A DNA stretch of 64,000 nt. It comes from Diphasiastrum complanatum. Its lineage: Eukaryota > Streptophyta > Lycopodiopsida > Lycopodiales > Lycopodiaceae. Position 1 is the first letter of the stretch; the number at the start of each line of letters is the position of its first letter. Shown piece after piece: positions 23,916-36,100 of this stretch. Both the position numbers and the translations under genes were made by a program. The notes under the pieces are model-generated. The model was not told where the DNA came from, searched no databases, and was given only the letters and a program-made list of their open reading frames with translations. Location of the stretch: positions 21,954 to 85,953 of the forward strand of contig MU832126.1 of the NCBI GenBank assembly GCA_029204225.1, in the 5' to 3' direction.

Positions 23916-24240
23916 ATCTCATTAATGTCTTTTCCATGCCATAAGGCATATAAGACAAAAGGAGTACATCATAGAAAGTGGAACTCAGATGGAACAATGT
24001 CGTCTTGTTGGAGAGACTCAATGAAAGTGAGGGAGTCTAGATGAAAGTGCATCAAAAAGAGACGTAGACGAAGGGGATGAAGATGGTCTTGAGGATTTGG
24101 ACGAGGAGAAAGGGGTGAAGGAGGGAGAGGAAGATGAAAGAGTAGAAGAGGTAGGGGACATGGAAGAGGGGTTAGAGGCTGCAGGAGTGGAGGGTAGCGA
24201 CAAAGGGGGTGAAGGGGGTGAAGGTTTAAACTCAATCCAG
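23916..24240 (-). mobile_element. LINE copy B: 3' terminus with Ser/Pro-rich leader
   Basis: The 3' terminus is clear: hairpin at 23949-23936 (ATGCC, loop TTAT, GGCAT), the trailer GACATTAATGAGA and the compound CTT/CT tail. Upstream of it (24203-24018) is a Ser/Pro-rich frame, similar in composition to the LINE ORF1 leader of copies F and G. Both coding bodies are absent, so this may be a short internally deleted derivative. The right border is where gypsy element 2 integrase homology begins, near 24240. Confidence 0.6.
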
Positions 24241-27200
24241 TGGACGCATGTCTCTTATCATTGTACGCGAACTCCAATAGCGGTAAATGCTTTACCCAGT
24301 CTGTTTGCGTACTACTCACATATGCCCTAAGCATATCTTCCAAGATCTGATTCACTCGCTCAGTCTGACCATCCGTCTGAGGATGCTCAGAGCTACTCAT
24401 CCGCAACTGCGTTCCCAACTTGGCGAACACCTCAATCCAGAAATTTCCCGTAAACTTGGGATCCCTGTCAGAAACTATGGACTTTGGAAGACCATGTAAC
24501 CTGACAATATTCTGAATAAACGACTCGGCTACTTGCGGAGCTGTGACCTTCTTGGTCGTTGCGATGAAATGAGCCATCTTCCTGTCTACCACTACCATAA
24601 CGGAATTGAATCCATTCTGGGTCTTGGGTAGCCCAACAATAAAATCCATAGAGATGCTATCCCACCTTCCTGTAGGTATCTCAAGTGGATGTAGCAAGCC
24701 CAGAGGACTTACTCTCTCGGCCTTGTTCACCTGACAAGCCGTGCAACGCTGGACGTACTCTCTTACATCCCGCTGCAATTGTGGCCAGAAATAATGCCTT
24801 CTCAAAAGCTCACTAGTCTTATCAATACCAGGGTGCCCTGCGCAGGGACTATCATGGCATTCATGAAGTATCTTATGATGAAGATCCTTCACGTCTGGCA
24901 CGAATACTTTTCTGTTTTCTCAACTACATACCTTCCTTCACGGTGTATGTCAAATAAGTACTGGTGTGTTCCGCTACGGAAGCGACAGGCGAGGCTGACT
25001 CTTCCGCTTTGCCGACTAACTTGCATGCATAGGCTACACACACTGACAATGTGGGTCCTTTTGTTGAGCCCTCTTGATCTCCTCCATGAGATCACTGTCA
25101 ACTATAGGCAAGGCTCATCTGATGCAGTACCAATGATAGTGCATCAGCGACCACATTTTCCTTCCCTCCTTGAAGCGAATTTCGAAATGAAAATTTTTGC
25201 ATCAACTCGGCCCACCGAGCTTGGCGGCCTTACAAATCTGGCTGAGTGCAAAATACTTTATAGTATAATGAGCTGTGTACACATAAAACTCGGCGCCGTA
25301 TAAATAATGTCTCCACACCTTGAGCGCATGTACTCACATACAGTTCTTGCTCGTGTGCGGGTATACCATCTTGGCTCAACACTGCACCTACGACAATGCC
25401 ACTTGCATCCGTCTCTAGGTCAAACGGTTTCTGGGTATCAACAAACTTGAGAACTGGAGCCGTGGCCAGCGCCTCCATCAAGTTCTCAAACCTGTGCTGA
25501 GCTTCAGCAACCCACTGATCTACAGTGTTGTTTTTCCGTAACTGGTCCATCAAGGAGCAGCTACCTTGGAATAGTTCCTAATGAACTGCCGGTAGGACTT
25601 GCAAAAACTTAAGAAAGATTGTAATCGGCAGGCCTCGGCCACTTCTTAACCACAGCCACCTTGGCTTGGTTAACCGAAATACCCTCAACTGTCACTACGT
25701 GACCCAAATACTCGACACGAGTCTTACACAACTCTGTTTTTAGAGCATTGGCATACACGACAGAAGCTTGTAACTTGCCCAATACGGTCTTGAGATGAAC
25801 CTCATGCTCCTCGACCGCTTTACTAAAAACCAATATATCGTCAATAAAATTGACGAGAAACTTGCCCATATAGTCTCGCAAGACATCGTTCATGAGCATC
25901 ATGAACGTGGCTGGGGCACTGGTTAACCCAAATGGCATAACCAAAAACTCATAATGACCAAAACGGGTTCGGAAGGTCGTCTTCTGGACGTCTTAATCTC
26001 GAATCCATATCTGATGGTATCCACTTTTGAGATCTATCTTACTGAAAATGGTTGCACCTTGCAACGCATCCAGTAGATCATCAATCCTGGGCATCGGATA
26101 CCTGTGCTTTACAGTGATCTTATTCAATCCCCTGTAATCTACACACATCCGAAAACTACCATCCTTTTTCTTAACAAATAAAAAAGGAGGGGCGAAAGGT
26201 GAATAACTCGGACAGAAGTACCCCAGCTTGAGATACTCCAACATCTTTCTGACTTCCTCTTCCTCTTTTAGGCATATCCTATAAGGAGGCCTACTTATCG
26301 GACTTGCCCCTGGAACGAGCTCAATACGATAATCAACGTTCCGACTAGGCGGCAATCCCTCTGGCATATCACTAATTAGCACGTGTTTAAACTGATTGCG
26401 GATGGACTTCTCCAACTCACTTGCTGGGTCACATCTAGACTGTAAAGAAAATGCATGTGCACTAGGGGATGCAAAAGTAAATGAAGATTCTTGTGGTTTA
26501 TTAGTGAGTGTGCTTATCTGATTATTACCAACATAAGAATCAAAACTGGAATCAACATTCGCATAACACAACCGCAAATACTGAATCTCCATTCACTTTA
26601 TTTGCATACAGGTAACAAGAGGACCCTCAACAAATGGTCTCCCCCCCTTTTAAAACATGAGACAAACCCTCATGTCCAAACTTTATATACATGCAAAAGA
26701 AAGAAAAACTATACAGGCTACGTACTCATCGTCGCTTACTAATAAATCTTCCAAAATCTCCTCATCCTTGTCCTTATCTTGACGTTGTTGTAAAACATGG
26801 AGCTTCATGTCCGTGCAGCGAGGACAATCTTTGACAAGATGCTTGCCAAGACAGAAGAAGCATAATCCATCTTTCTTGGCCTTGTCCTTTTGTTCTGGAC
26901 TGAGAGGAGACTTGTTGTAAGCCTGATGAGCCAAAGGAGATCCCGCCTTGCGCTTCAAAGTCTGCTGCATCTGGATAGGATCCTTTTGCGAAAAGCCTTT
27001 CTGACCAGCTTGGCCAGACTTTCGCGAATCCTTACTCTGAGGCCAGCTTGGCGCTCCAGATTCAGCCTTGGTGCGCACATTACCTTCAAAGTTGAGAGCT
27101 GTAGCAACTGCCTCTTCTAAGGCATTGCACCCTTCATTAAGCACTGAAGGCCTCGACTCTTCACGAAGGCCAAATATGAACTTGTGGACTACCAGCCACT

Positions 27201-27841
27201 CGGGAATCTCTTCCAGAATCTTGATAAGCGTCTCATGATACCTATCAGCATATTCCTGTACCATGTACAGCCTTTGACGATGCAAAAGCCAAGCATCCGT
27301 CGCACGCACATGCTCATGTGGAGGAATAAACCGAGCTCTAAAAGCTCGCTTAAACTCAAGCCAGGTGGATGGAGCCTGATTCGACTTGAACAATTTACGC
27401 CATCGCCTGTCAGCAAAATAATGAAATGGTAAGCAGCTTTGCGGACCCGCCAATCCTCATCAGTTGGGGACTGCTTCAAATCAAAAAACTCTTCCCACTT
27501 ATGCAATCACTGATCTACGATATCAGTATTGCGTTGGGGAGCGTTTCCAGCGAAACGAGTAGGTTTAATATCTTTGTCTTCTGGATTGGAACAACAAAAG
27601 ACGGATAAGGTGGAGCATACTGCAAGGAAGACGCATAACCACTAGCTACCATCATCGCTCGCATCTTTGCGACGATCTTTTCCACACTATCCATGCGAGC
27701 TTGCACAGAAGGGGAAATACCAGCAGGCGAACGGGCAACCACTGTAGGCAGATTATGGGTAGGACTAAGCATAGGGCTGGGTGGTGGTGATGGAAGAGCA
27801 ACAGGTGGACTGAGCGGAATATCAACTCTATCATCTTTCAC
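24241..27841 (-). mobile_element. Ty3/gypsy element 2 (gag, RT, RNase H, integrase)
   Basis: Read leftward. Gag (27841-26683) has the capsid stretch FIPPHEHVRATDAWLLHRQR and a zinc knuckle CFFCLGKHLVKDC, one residue shorter than the usual CX2CX4HX4C. RT (26592-25609) has [20 protein letters not shown] and FIDDILVFS. RNase H starts at FDLETDASGIVVGAVLSQDG (25420) and is degraded after that. The integrase (24901-24241) has an HHCC zinc finger, MDFIVGLP, SDRDPKFTGNFW and HPQTDGQTERVNQ, so all three catalytic acids are present. The protease DSG motif is missing between gag and RT, a deletion. The element stops inside the integrase, where LINE copy B begins. Confidence 0.9.
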
Positions 27842-28330
27842 TATGAAACAAAAAACAAAGACAACACAGAATCAAGCTAGAAATTGTAGTTATTACAAAA
27901 TGTCGAAGGTGCCCTAGGAAAAGCGAAGGCAACTTGTAAATCAAATCCTAAGGCATTTCGTCAGAGTGTCGCATTCTTCGCATCTTCACCAATGTTCATT
28001 TCAGCAAAGGCTAACATCGCGGCCCTTTTCATGCTCATCCCACGCAACTGTGCTAACAGATTTGACAACGACAGCAGCCACCCACGATTTCCGACAGACA
28101 GCACATCCACTTTGTACTCTCTTCATCTGCACACCTGTAGAATTGTGTATATATTGAATACCACTTGCGTATTCAACATGATGTGCGTGTGAAAATAATT
28201 GCATCAGAAGCTTATCAGAGATAGGCGAAGTAGATGCCTTGCGCATTGATTCTTTTGTATTGTCAGTAATAGATTCATCCCTTTTATAGACTGAATTAGC
28301 TTTGTAGAGCACGCGGTTTCGTCCGCTATT
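27842..28330. other. Leader or LTR side of gypsy element 2, unresolved
   Basis: This should hold the 5' leader and LTR of the minus-strand gypsy element. I could not define TG/CA ends or a primer-binding site. An open frame at 28001-28312 (minus, 103 codons) has no recognised motif. Confidence 0.35.
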
Positions 28331-28862
28331 GTCTTGTGCTCCATAGCATTATTGACATGTATATTTTGCTATACTTAATCTGATAATAGCTCTGTTGTTC
28401 TGCATTCAGATTTGTGTTGATATTGCTATGCTTTTCTTCATTCTGTCTGACTCTCTTGTTGCTCAATCTGGTAATCTGTTCTTAGCGAATTATTATTAGT
28501 CTAGTTGTTGATGACTAATATTTAGTCTTGACCTTCGCGACTGATTATCAGTCGAGCTCAGTCTAGCCCTTCGCGACTAGTAATTTGTCTAGCTGTTCGT
28601 GACAAATCATTCTTTTGATGTTTTGTTAATGTTTGGCTACGTAATCAGATCGACCGTGATTTCTATCACTAACGTTCTGTTCGTTTCTGATAGGCGTAGT
28701 CATGCCTAGGGAAAGTGTAATATAGCTCATTCCGTTGCGCACGAACACTTTCTGTTCGAGTTCGTTTCTCATTCGAGTTTCGAGTTCGCCTCTTTTCGTG
28801 TTCGTTTTCTTTTTTGAGCTATTTTTGTTTCTCACACTCACACACCCTCTTTCTTCGAAAAG
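28330..28862 (+). repeat. Diverged partial copia LTR
   Basis: The right half matches the LTR at 17028-18249: TTTGGCTACGTAATC at 28630, GTGATTTCTATCACTA, TGATAGGCGTAGTCATGC and GCGCACGA. It carries short internal repeats of CTTCGCGACTAGTAATTTGTCTAG type at 28520-28610. It stops shortly before the expected CA end and is followed at once by the LINE leader fragment G. The left border is approximate. Confidence 0.6.
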
Positions 28863-29078
28863 TTAGTGATGGGGTGAGGAAGATGAGGGCTGCAAAGAAG
28901 ATGAGTGTGGGGACAACGATGAAGGTGAGGGAGATGGTAGGGGACAGCGAGGGGTGAGGAGGATGGAGTTAGTGATGAGGGGCAGTGAAGAGAGGAGAGG
29001 AGACATCGTGGAGGGGAGAGGGGAGAGCAATGGTGGTGGAGGGGCGCGATCCATCAGCACCAGCCAGCGTCCATAGCC

Positions 29079-29080
<2 letters not shown>
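28863..29080 (-). mobile_element. LINE 5' leader fragment (copy G)
   Basis: On the minus strand, (CT)n is followed by GCGGCTATGGACGCTGG and a Pro/Ser/Leu-rich frame (MDRAPPPPLLSPLPS), compositionally like the ORF1 leaders of copies F and B. Low-complexity similarity is weak evidence. The position directly after a CT tract is the same as for the 5' end of copy A. Confidence 0.4.

Positions 29081-29126
<46 letters not shown>
29081..29126. repeat. (GA)n microsatellite
   Basis: A perfect 46-bp GA tract 350 bp upstream of the first supported ARM-gene exon. On its left lies the LINE-leader-like fragment G. No LINE 3' trailer is on its right. Confidence 0.95.
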
Positions 29127-29128
<2 letters not shown>

Positions 29129-29475
29129 CATGTGCACAGTTCTGAATTTGAGATGGAATTTTCAAAACGCATTTAAGATTTTTTATGGAGGGATAGATTT
29201 ACCAAATCAAGAACGAAGCCTGATATGGAAAAGCATGAAGTCAAAGTTAAAGATTACCTAAGGTACTACCTAGAAATTCACCTTTTGAGCATAGAATCTT
29301 TTTTATAGAATCTTAAAGTGCATAAGGGAAATCAACTTTCAAGGTCATGCTCTTGTCCTTTTTCACTGTTCTAATCATGCTCATTTTACCAAATTACCTT
29401 TGATTGTTTGACCTAGTGATAAGAGCATGTTTTCAGTTGTCAAAACTTTTAATGTTGCACTACTGCTTGTTGCAG

Positions 29476-30859
29476 ACATTCGCAAGGAGGTGCAAAAAGA
29501 AATCAAGAACCTGGATTCATCTGTACGTGTTACTTGTCAAGTTTATTGTGGTAGTTTTTCATATAAACAGATCATTGTGCACTTGGATCTTTAACACTTT
29601 TTCTGGATCTTGCCACAACCTAACATTAAGTTTTATGTCTCTTTGTGCATTGAAGATCATTATGCACTTGAATCTTTAACACTTTTTCTGGATCTTGCCA
29701 CAACTTAACATCAAGTTTTATGTCTCTTTGTGCATTGAAGATCATTAAGGAAACAAAGTGATTGCATGATTTTTGTCTTGAAGGATGAGAAAGTGTTGAT
29801 GAGAGCAGCTGCAGCTCTACTAATGTTATCAAACTTACCTGAAGCTGAAAACTACCTTCCTTCAGCAGTAAGCAAGCCATATTTTTCCTAGTACTTGCAT
29901 ATCCTGTGTTTGTCTTTTGATTTACGTGAGCTAGTGTGGATTATGCCACATAGATTTAATATGTCCAGATAGTTTTTCTCAAGGCCAAGTCGGCCATTGC
30001 ATGTGAGACTAGGCTAATCTGTACACGTACATATCAGCTCCATTTGACTTGTAACTTGAAGGGTAGACGGTTGCTTGCATCGTAAGTTTTTTTTAGTGGG
30101 AATGTTGTTGGATTAGAGATGATTTATAAACTCGAAACAGTTGCTGTTAACATATGTAGTTTGCACATGGTGAAATAAATTGTCATCATCTAAAAAGTTC
30201 TATTGTCATACTCACGATACAATGTCCTTTTTAGTGTTCTTTTTCATTGCTCTTATGTTTTTTAAATTGTCCCCAAGGGTGATAGAAGATGATTGGGTGG
30301 AACAGGTACCTCGCTTGGTTATGCTACTCAATAAGTGTCAATCTATTCATGTGCGGGTAAGGTTTAATATCAAATTTAGTACCCCTATATATGAAGTTAG
30401 ATACATATTATGTACAATTGACATCCCACATAGAATAATCTCTGAATTGAGTCTGTAGGTTTTATATCCCACATGCATCTAATCATTCAAGCAGATAAAA
30501 TGCTTGCACTTATGGCACAATACATATTTTTTACTTTCAAACGGTCAGGGAGAATGAATGTCAGTGATTCTTAACAATCTTATATTAGTATGCAGATCGT
30601 AAAAGTTCTTCAAACATTGAAATCTTCAAATACATCAAGGGTTATCTTTATCTGCTTGAAGTCTTCATTACCTTGTTTAAGACCCAATGGGATTGGCTTT
30701 GCTGGTTAGCTTGCCATCCAAAGTTTCTTTGGTCGCAAGTTCGAGCCTCCCCTTGGAAACCAAGAAGCATTACCTTGTTTAAGACACACAAGTTGACTAA
30801 TTTGCCAATTGAATATAGCTTCCATGTTTTAAAGATATGTAGAATGTCAAAGACAGGAT

Positions 30860-30935
<76 letters not shown>

Positions 30936-32389
30936 TATTAATGTCTTTTCCATGATAAGTACATATCAAGTATGTGGACTACAAGGGAGCATATGAAAAA
31001 CGACTTTGAGACTGAAAGAAAAGCATATATAAAAGATCTAAATACAATTACCAGTGTTAACTAAACCAAAAAGGTATAAATCAAGAAATAGCTTTGTATA
31101 ATGGGAGCAAGCCGCAGATCATGTCCTAGAGGTGATAATGATATTGCTGCTACTGTTGCTGCTGCTGCTAAAGAAAGATGTAATACAGGCCGCAGTGGGG
31201 AGTGAAACTGAGATCCGCTGCCGTCGTCGAATGTAGGAAGGACGTCTCCTCATGGTAGGACGAATAGGTCTGACTGCAGGGTTATGCTGGGAGGTGCGTT
31301 GCCTTTGATCTCTGTGGGAAGTCGTGTCCTCATCATCGACATCATCGTCTGAGTCTGGGGTTGGTCGTGAGTGTCGTCTGGAGAAAAAGGAGGTAATTTG
31401 AAGCTGTGTGTCTGGAGTAGTCTGACGCAGAGGCTGGAGATCTCGTCATAATAGAAGCATTTCTCGGATCATAAGTGCAACACAGCGTGGATCCTCATAG
31501 GTAACAAGTGAGCGCAAAGTAAGTGGTGTATCCCTGAACAAGCAATAGTATCTGCCGCGAATCTCAAAATAAACTGGGCAAATGAAGATAAAATGCTCCT
31601 CAGTCTCCACCGCAATCAGGGAACATAGTTGGCAGATCCTATTCGCTCGTGGGGTACCCTGAAACCGACCAATCTCAATCTCAAGCTGGTGTGAAGAGAC
31701 ACGGAGCTCTGGACCCAATATGAATCTGAGACCATGTGATAACCCAGAGCGTAGATAGTGTGGTAGAAGTGGGGACCCTGATACATCAGTCTCCAAAAAA
31801 TGAAGCCGATAAAAGTCAGGTTTGGCACCCAACTGACCATGCCAAGCTCAATCAAGGTAAGCTCTGTAGATGAGTCGTCGGATGCAATCATGGGTACTAG
31901 AAGGAAGTGCAGTGATGAAGATACCGAGTGTGCCAAGAAGTCTGAAGGTTTGAGAGAACCAAGCCAAATGGTAGCCTTGACTGTGAAGGCTCTGGGATGA
32001 AATGACAGCAGCCTAAGTATATCTCTTCTCAGAAGACTGGAACACACTGACGCGCTGTATATATGTGATGACCTGGAGTAGGGCATCAAGGTACATAGGC
32101 GGGACCGCAAACTCATCGAGGATGATCTGGTGTGGAACTGAAGGCTTAGCCTGAATCGTGCGTGAGAGCATAGTGATCTGTAATCACGAGATACTGGCCC
32201 AGTCAGATGAAGTAAGACCAGTGCACCATACAGTTGATGCATATAAGGTTCATTCACTTGGTTCAGCCCAGGGATGTTGGATCTTGATATTGTGACTGCA
32301 GTTTCAATTGGGGCAGTTTCAATGGTGTCAAAAAGCCGACACTTACTCGTGGCATCTCGAATAGACTTACGGAAGCAAAATCTCTCCAT

Positions 32390-32434
<45 letters not shown>

Positions 32435-33074
32435 AGAAGAAGAAGAAAAAGAAGCTTTATTAATGTCTTTTCCATGCCCTTAGGCATATAAGACTGAACA
32501 ATACATCAAAAAAGATGGAAACTAGACGATCAATGCCGTCAACTAACAAATTGAAAAGAAATCTAACTAAGAAGAGATTAACAGCCAGGATTATATGGTA
32601 CGTAAACCATGTACAAGTTCAACTAGACATCTCTTAAATTCTCTAACTCTGACTCTAACTCGAACTCTAAGTCGTCCTCATTTCTAGCAATAGGTTTGAG
32701 ATCTACAAATCGAATAATACCATCTCTGTAGATCAACCGTTTTCCATTTGTTGAAGCATCTTGTTCTACTTTTTCACGCTCTTGGACCTGAATGAAGGTA
32801 AGGTCTTTGTCCAGGTATATCTTAGTATCCCGCAGACTGCAGTTTCGATCTCTTCCCTAGCACTTCACGACAATGCAATGCAGATGTGAAACATATGACA
32901 AGAGTGTCTGGATCCTTCTTAGGACGCCAAGCAATATCAAGACCTTTGTTATGGTGTTGAAGAGTATCTTCCAAAACTTTGTAGCTTCGCCAACAGCATC
33001 GAGTTCGTAACACCTCTGACGTGAACATTAAGGGCTTTGCTCTCGCAGGCGGCTCTCGGTGAACATAGCTGAGA

Positions 33075-33126
<52 letters not shown>

Positions 33127-36100
33127 TATTAATGTTTGTTGATGCCAAAAGGCATATAAGATGAGATACATGTCAAGTGTGTATATTGAAAACTGTGGGA
33201 GCATAAAAACGATATGATTGTCGGGGTGTACTGGTTCAAGCTAATGTCTAACAGTAAATTTCTCAACCAAAATGCTTCTCTGAAACTATAAATGTGTATA
33301 GAAAATGTAAAACTAAGGGAAAAACCCTGGAATAAAACATATAGACATAAGAGAAACGTGATGCCTTTGAAAGCACATCATTAGGTCCTTTCAAAGAAAG
33401 AGGTAATATGGGCAGTCCCAAGAGGAATATTTGGAGTGGATTGATGTTGTTGTTGTCGAGTATATGATCTCTCAGAATGTGACTACAAACCCTGTCGAGT
33501 GCCTCTAATTGTCATATGATGCTGTATTCGGCATCTCAGATCTCTGTGATGGCAATCAAGATATCTCCAAGGCTACAACCCAGACCACCATCACGATTGA
33601 TAACCTCCTCAAGCTCATCAATGTATAGTCCAAATAAAGTAGGTCAAAGGGAACAACCTTGTTTCACCCCCAATAGTGCTCAATCTGAGATGCCGAACTC
33701 ACCTCTGAAACCACTCCAAACTCTCTCATATAAAGCAATCACTGCCAAAACTATATTTGTGGAAAAGCCTAAGTCTCGCAACTTTGAATAAGCAAGGGTC
33801 GTGGGACCGAGTCAAAGGTTTTCCTGAAATCAACAAAACAACAATAAACTCTCTCTCGTCTTTGCTCAGCCTGTCAGATAGCATGCTTTTTCAGACCTCA
33901 TAAATAATCTTACTTATTGACATTAATGTTCTGAAAACTAATGTATAAAGATCTCTAATTCTAGCCTTCTCAATTTGAAGATATGCTTTGCAGAGAAATG
34001 TGTGTGCAACTCTGACTTCGGTGATGAATGCGAATATATCCCTTTATCTCTCAGTGGCAAATTCACCATCTCTGGTTTGGTCCTTACTCAGTTTGTGATA
34101 ATTTAGCTATCTGTTAATTTAGAGTCTAGGTTTTATAATTTTAGTATAGGAACCTGTCAAAATGATAGTGTAATATGAATCGTTGTTGCATCTTTTACAG
34201 TCTGAAAGTATATAGAAAGAAAGCAACAAGAACGTTGTGACTTGGATGCCTAATTTTGATTAGTGTCTGTGTTTCTTACATGACAGTGCCAAGCAACAGA
34301 AAAATCACTATTTCTGTTTTAATCACAGTGGTTTTTGTGAGTTTATGTTCTATTGCTTCTTTATGAATTTGCCTTTATTTTTCTCTGGATGATAGCAGCA
34401 CAGTGCTTTTTGGTTATGTTGACTTTGGAGTTCAAACGGAGTTGGCCTAAGTTTACCCAATTGTCTGTTTGACTTTTTGTAGGTTGCTGGTCTGCTGCAG
34501 TGTTTAAATGGACAGCCAACTGGCATTGATGAAGGTTTACAAATCAATGCAGCTGCTGCTCTTAGTGTTCTTGTGCAACGGTACTTGGTGAAATAGCCTT
34601 CCATCTTATTGGCACATCAACTCTAATTTCCCTGCTTTTGAACATACATGCTGCCTGCCATGTCTAGTTTTGGTCTTGGGCAGTATCTGAACCAATTCAT
34701 CACATTTCAAAAGTTAAATTATTGCAATTTGATTGGATTTCAGAATGTAAGAGCTTTTCTTGTTTGTCTTATGTCTAATCTTTGGCTCTTGAGAAATCAG
34801 AGTTCAGAAATTGAATGATTGCACTGTTTGTTTCAATCTTTTGTTGTTTCTTCTGAATGTGCTGTGCACTTTGTACTTATAATTTATATTTGCAGAGATG
34901 GTCAGAATGTTTTTCTATTTGCATTTTTGAAAGGAAGTCAAATGCATTGAGAATGTCTACGACGACTCTAGGTGCAGAACAACTCATTTGGACATATGGA
35001 ATTCATCTTACTCAGTTTGCTAGAATTGGATCTAGGTTGTTAATCTACCTGAATGGTAGGTTTTAGGAGTTGGGTTAAATTCAAGGCCTCAGAAGATATG
35101 AATAAAGGCTCTATCCTCTGTTGAGGGCACATGATTGTTCAAAAGCTTAGTATTGTTGGTACAAGTTGACTCGTAGCCTTTTGCAACATTGGCCTATTCC
35201 TTGCCATAGAAAGATTGATATTCTATGGACTTGTTCCTGGGGCAGCCAACGTGGCCATGAGTCTTGCATGGTGGTGGTTGATCGGTTTTGAAAATAGGAT
35301 CCTTAATTTTTATATGAAACACTATTCTTGTAGAGCAATGTGGAGCAATTTGGTTGCTTATTTTTATCAAATATTTTTGCTTTTATGAGTTTTCATGATT
35401 TATCCTCACTGATTGTGATTCCAAGTTCACTTCCAGCTTTTGGACAGAGATGATGCATATCTTAGGTGTCTAAATACTTATTGGCACTGCTTATCAATTT
35501 GCTGCTGATTTGCCAATCAGAGGTCATTAATTGTGTATTGGAAAATTATGTGCAACACTTGTCTCTCCTATTGGACGGGATTGGGATTAACATTTATGCC
35601 TTGAAGAGTATAGCTATAATAGCTGTCAGCTGTAGTATTGGTGTTTTTGTTTTTTGCTTGCTCATGAATATTCTCCAGCTTGCTAGTTATACCTTTGCTT
35701 CTCGATGATGCACTATGCCACTATGCCTCATCAGTATTGTGGTTTGTGGACATACATAGGGTGACATGGTTTATCTTAGGCTTAGCTGTGCTAAGCATTG
35801 CTTTCTCATGGACTAGCTTCCATTGTTTAGACACTTCAGCTTGTGAGTCTTGTTTACTTATCGGTTACTGCTCCTTGCTACTACACGTGTCTGGGATATA
35901 TTTTATGTGAGCTCTATTGAGGACGAGGCTCCTGGTGATGTTGCCTTTCTTGATGATCCAGATCTCTTTCCCTTTTTAAGCTACTATTATTTAAGTTAGG
36001 CTTCAATTTAGTCGCTGCTGGGTAGCAAGTGCAGGTTTTAGTTTAATGGGATGGTCGATAGTAGACTTGTTGAGGAAGCTATTTGGAAGCTTATTAACGG

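Noticed and set aside
30278-30305. Extending ARM-gene exon 3 upstream to include a VIEDDWVEQ frame
   Set aside because: The frame is open, but the acceptor at 30277 breaks phase with the preceding exon, which ends on a whole codon. Starting at 30306 keeps the phase.
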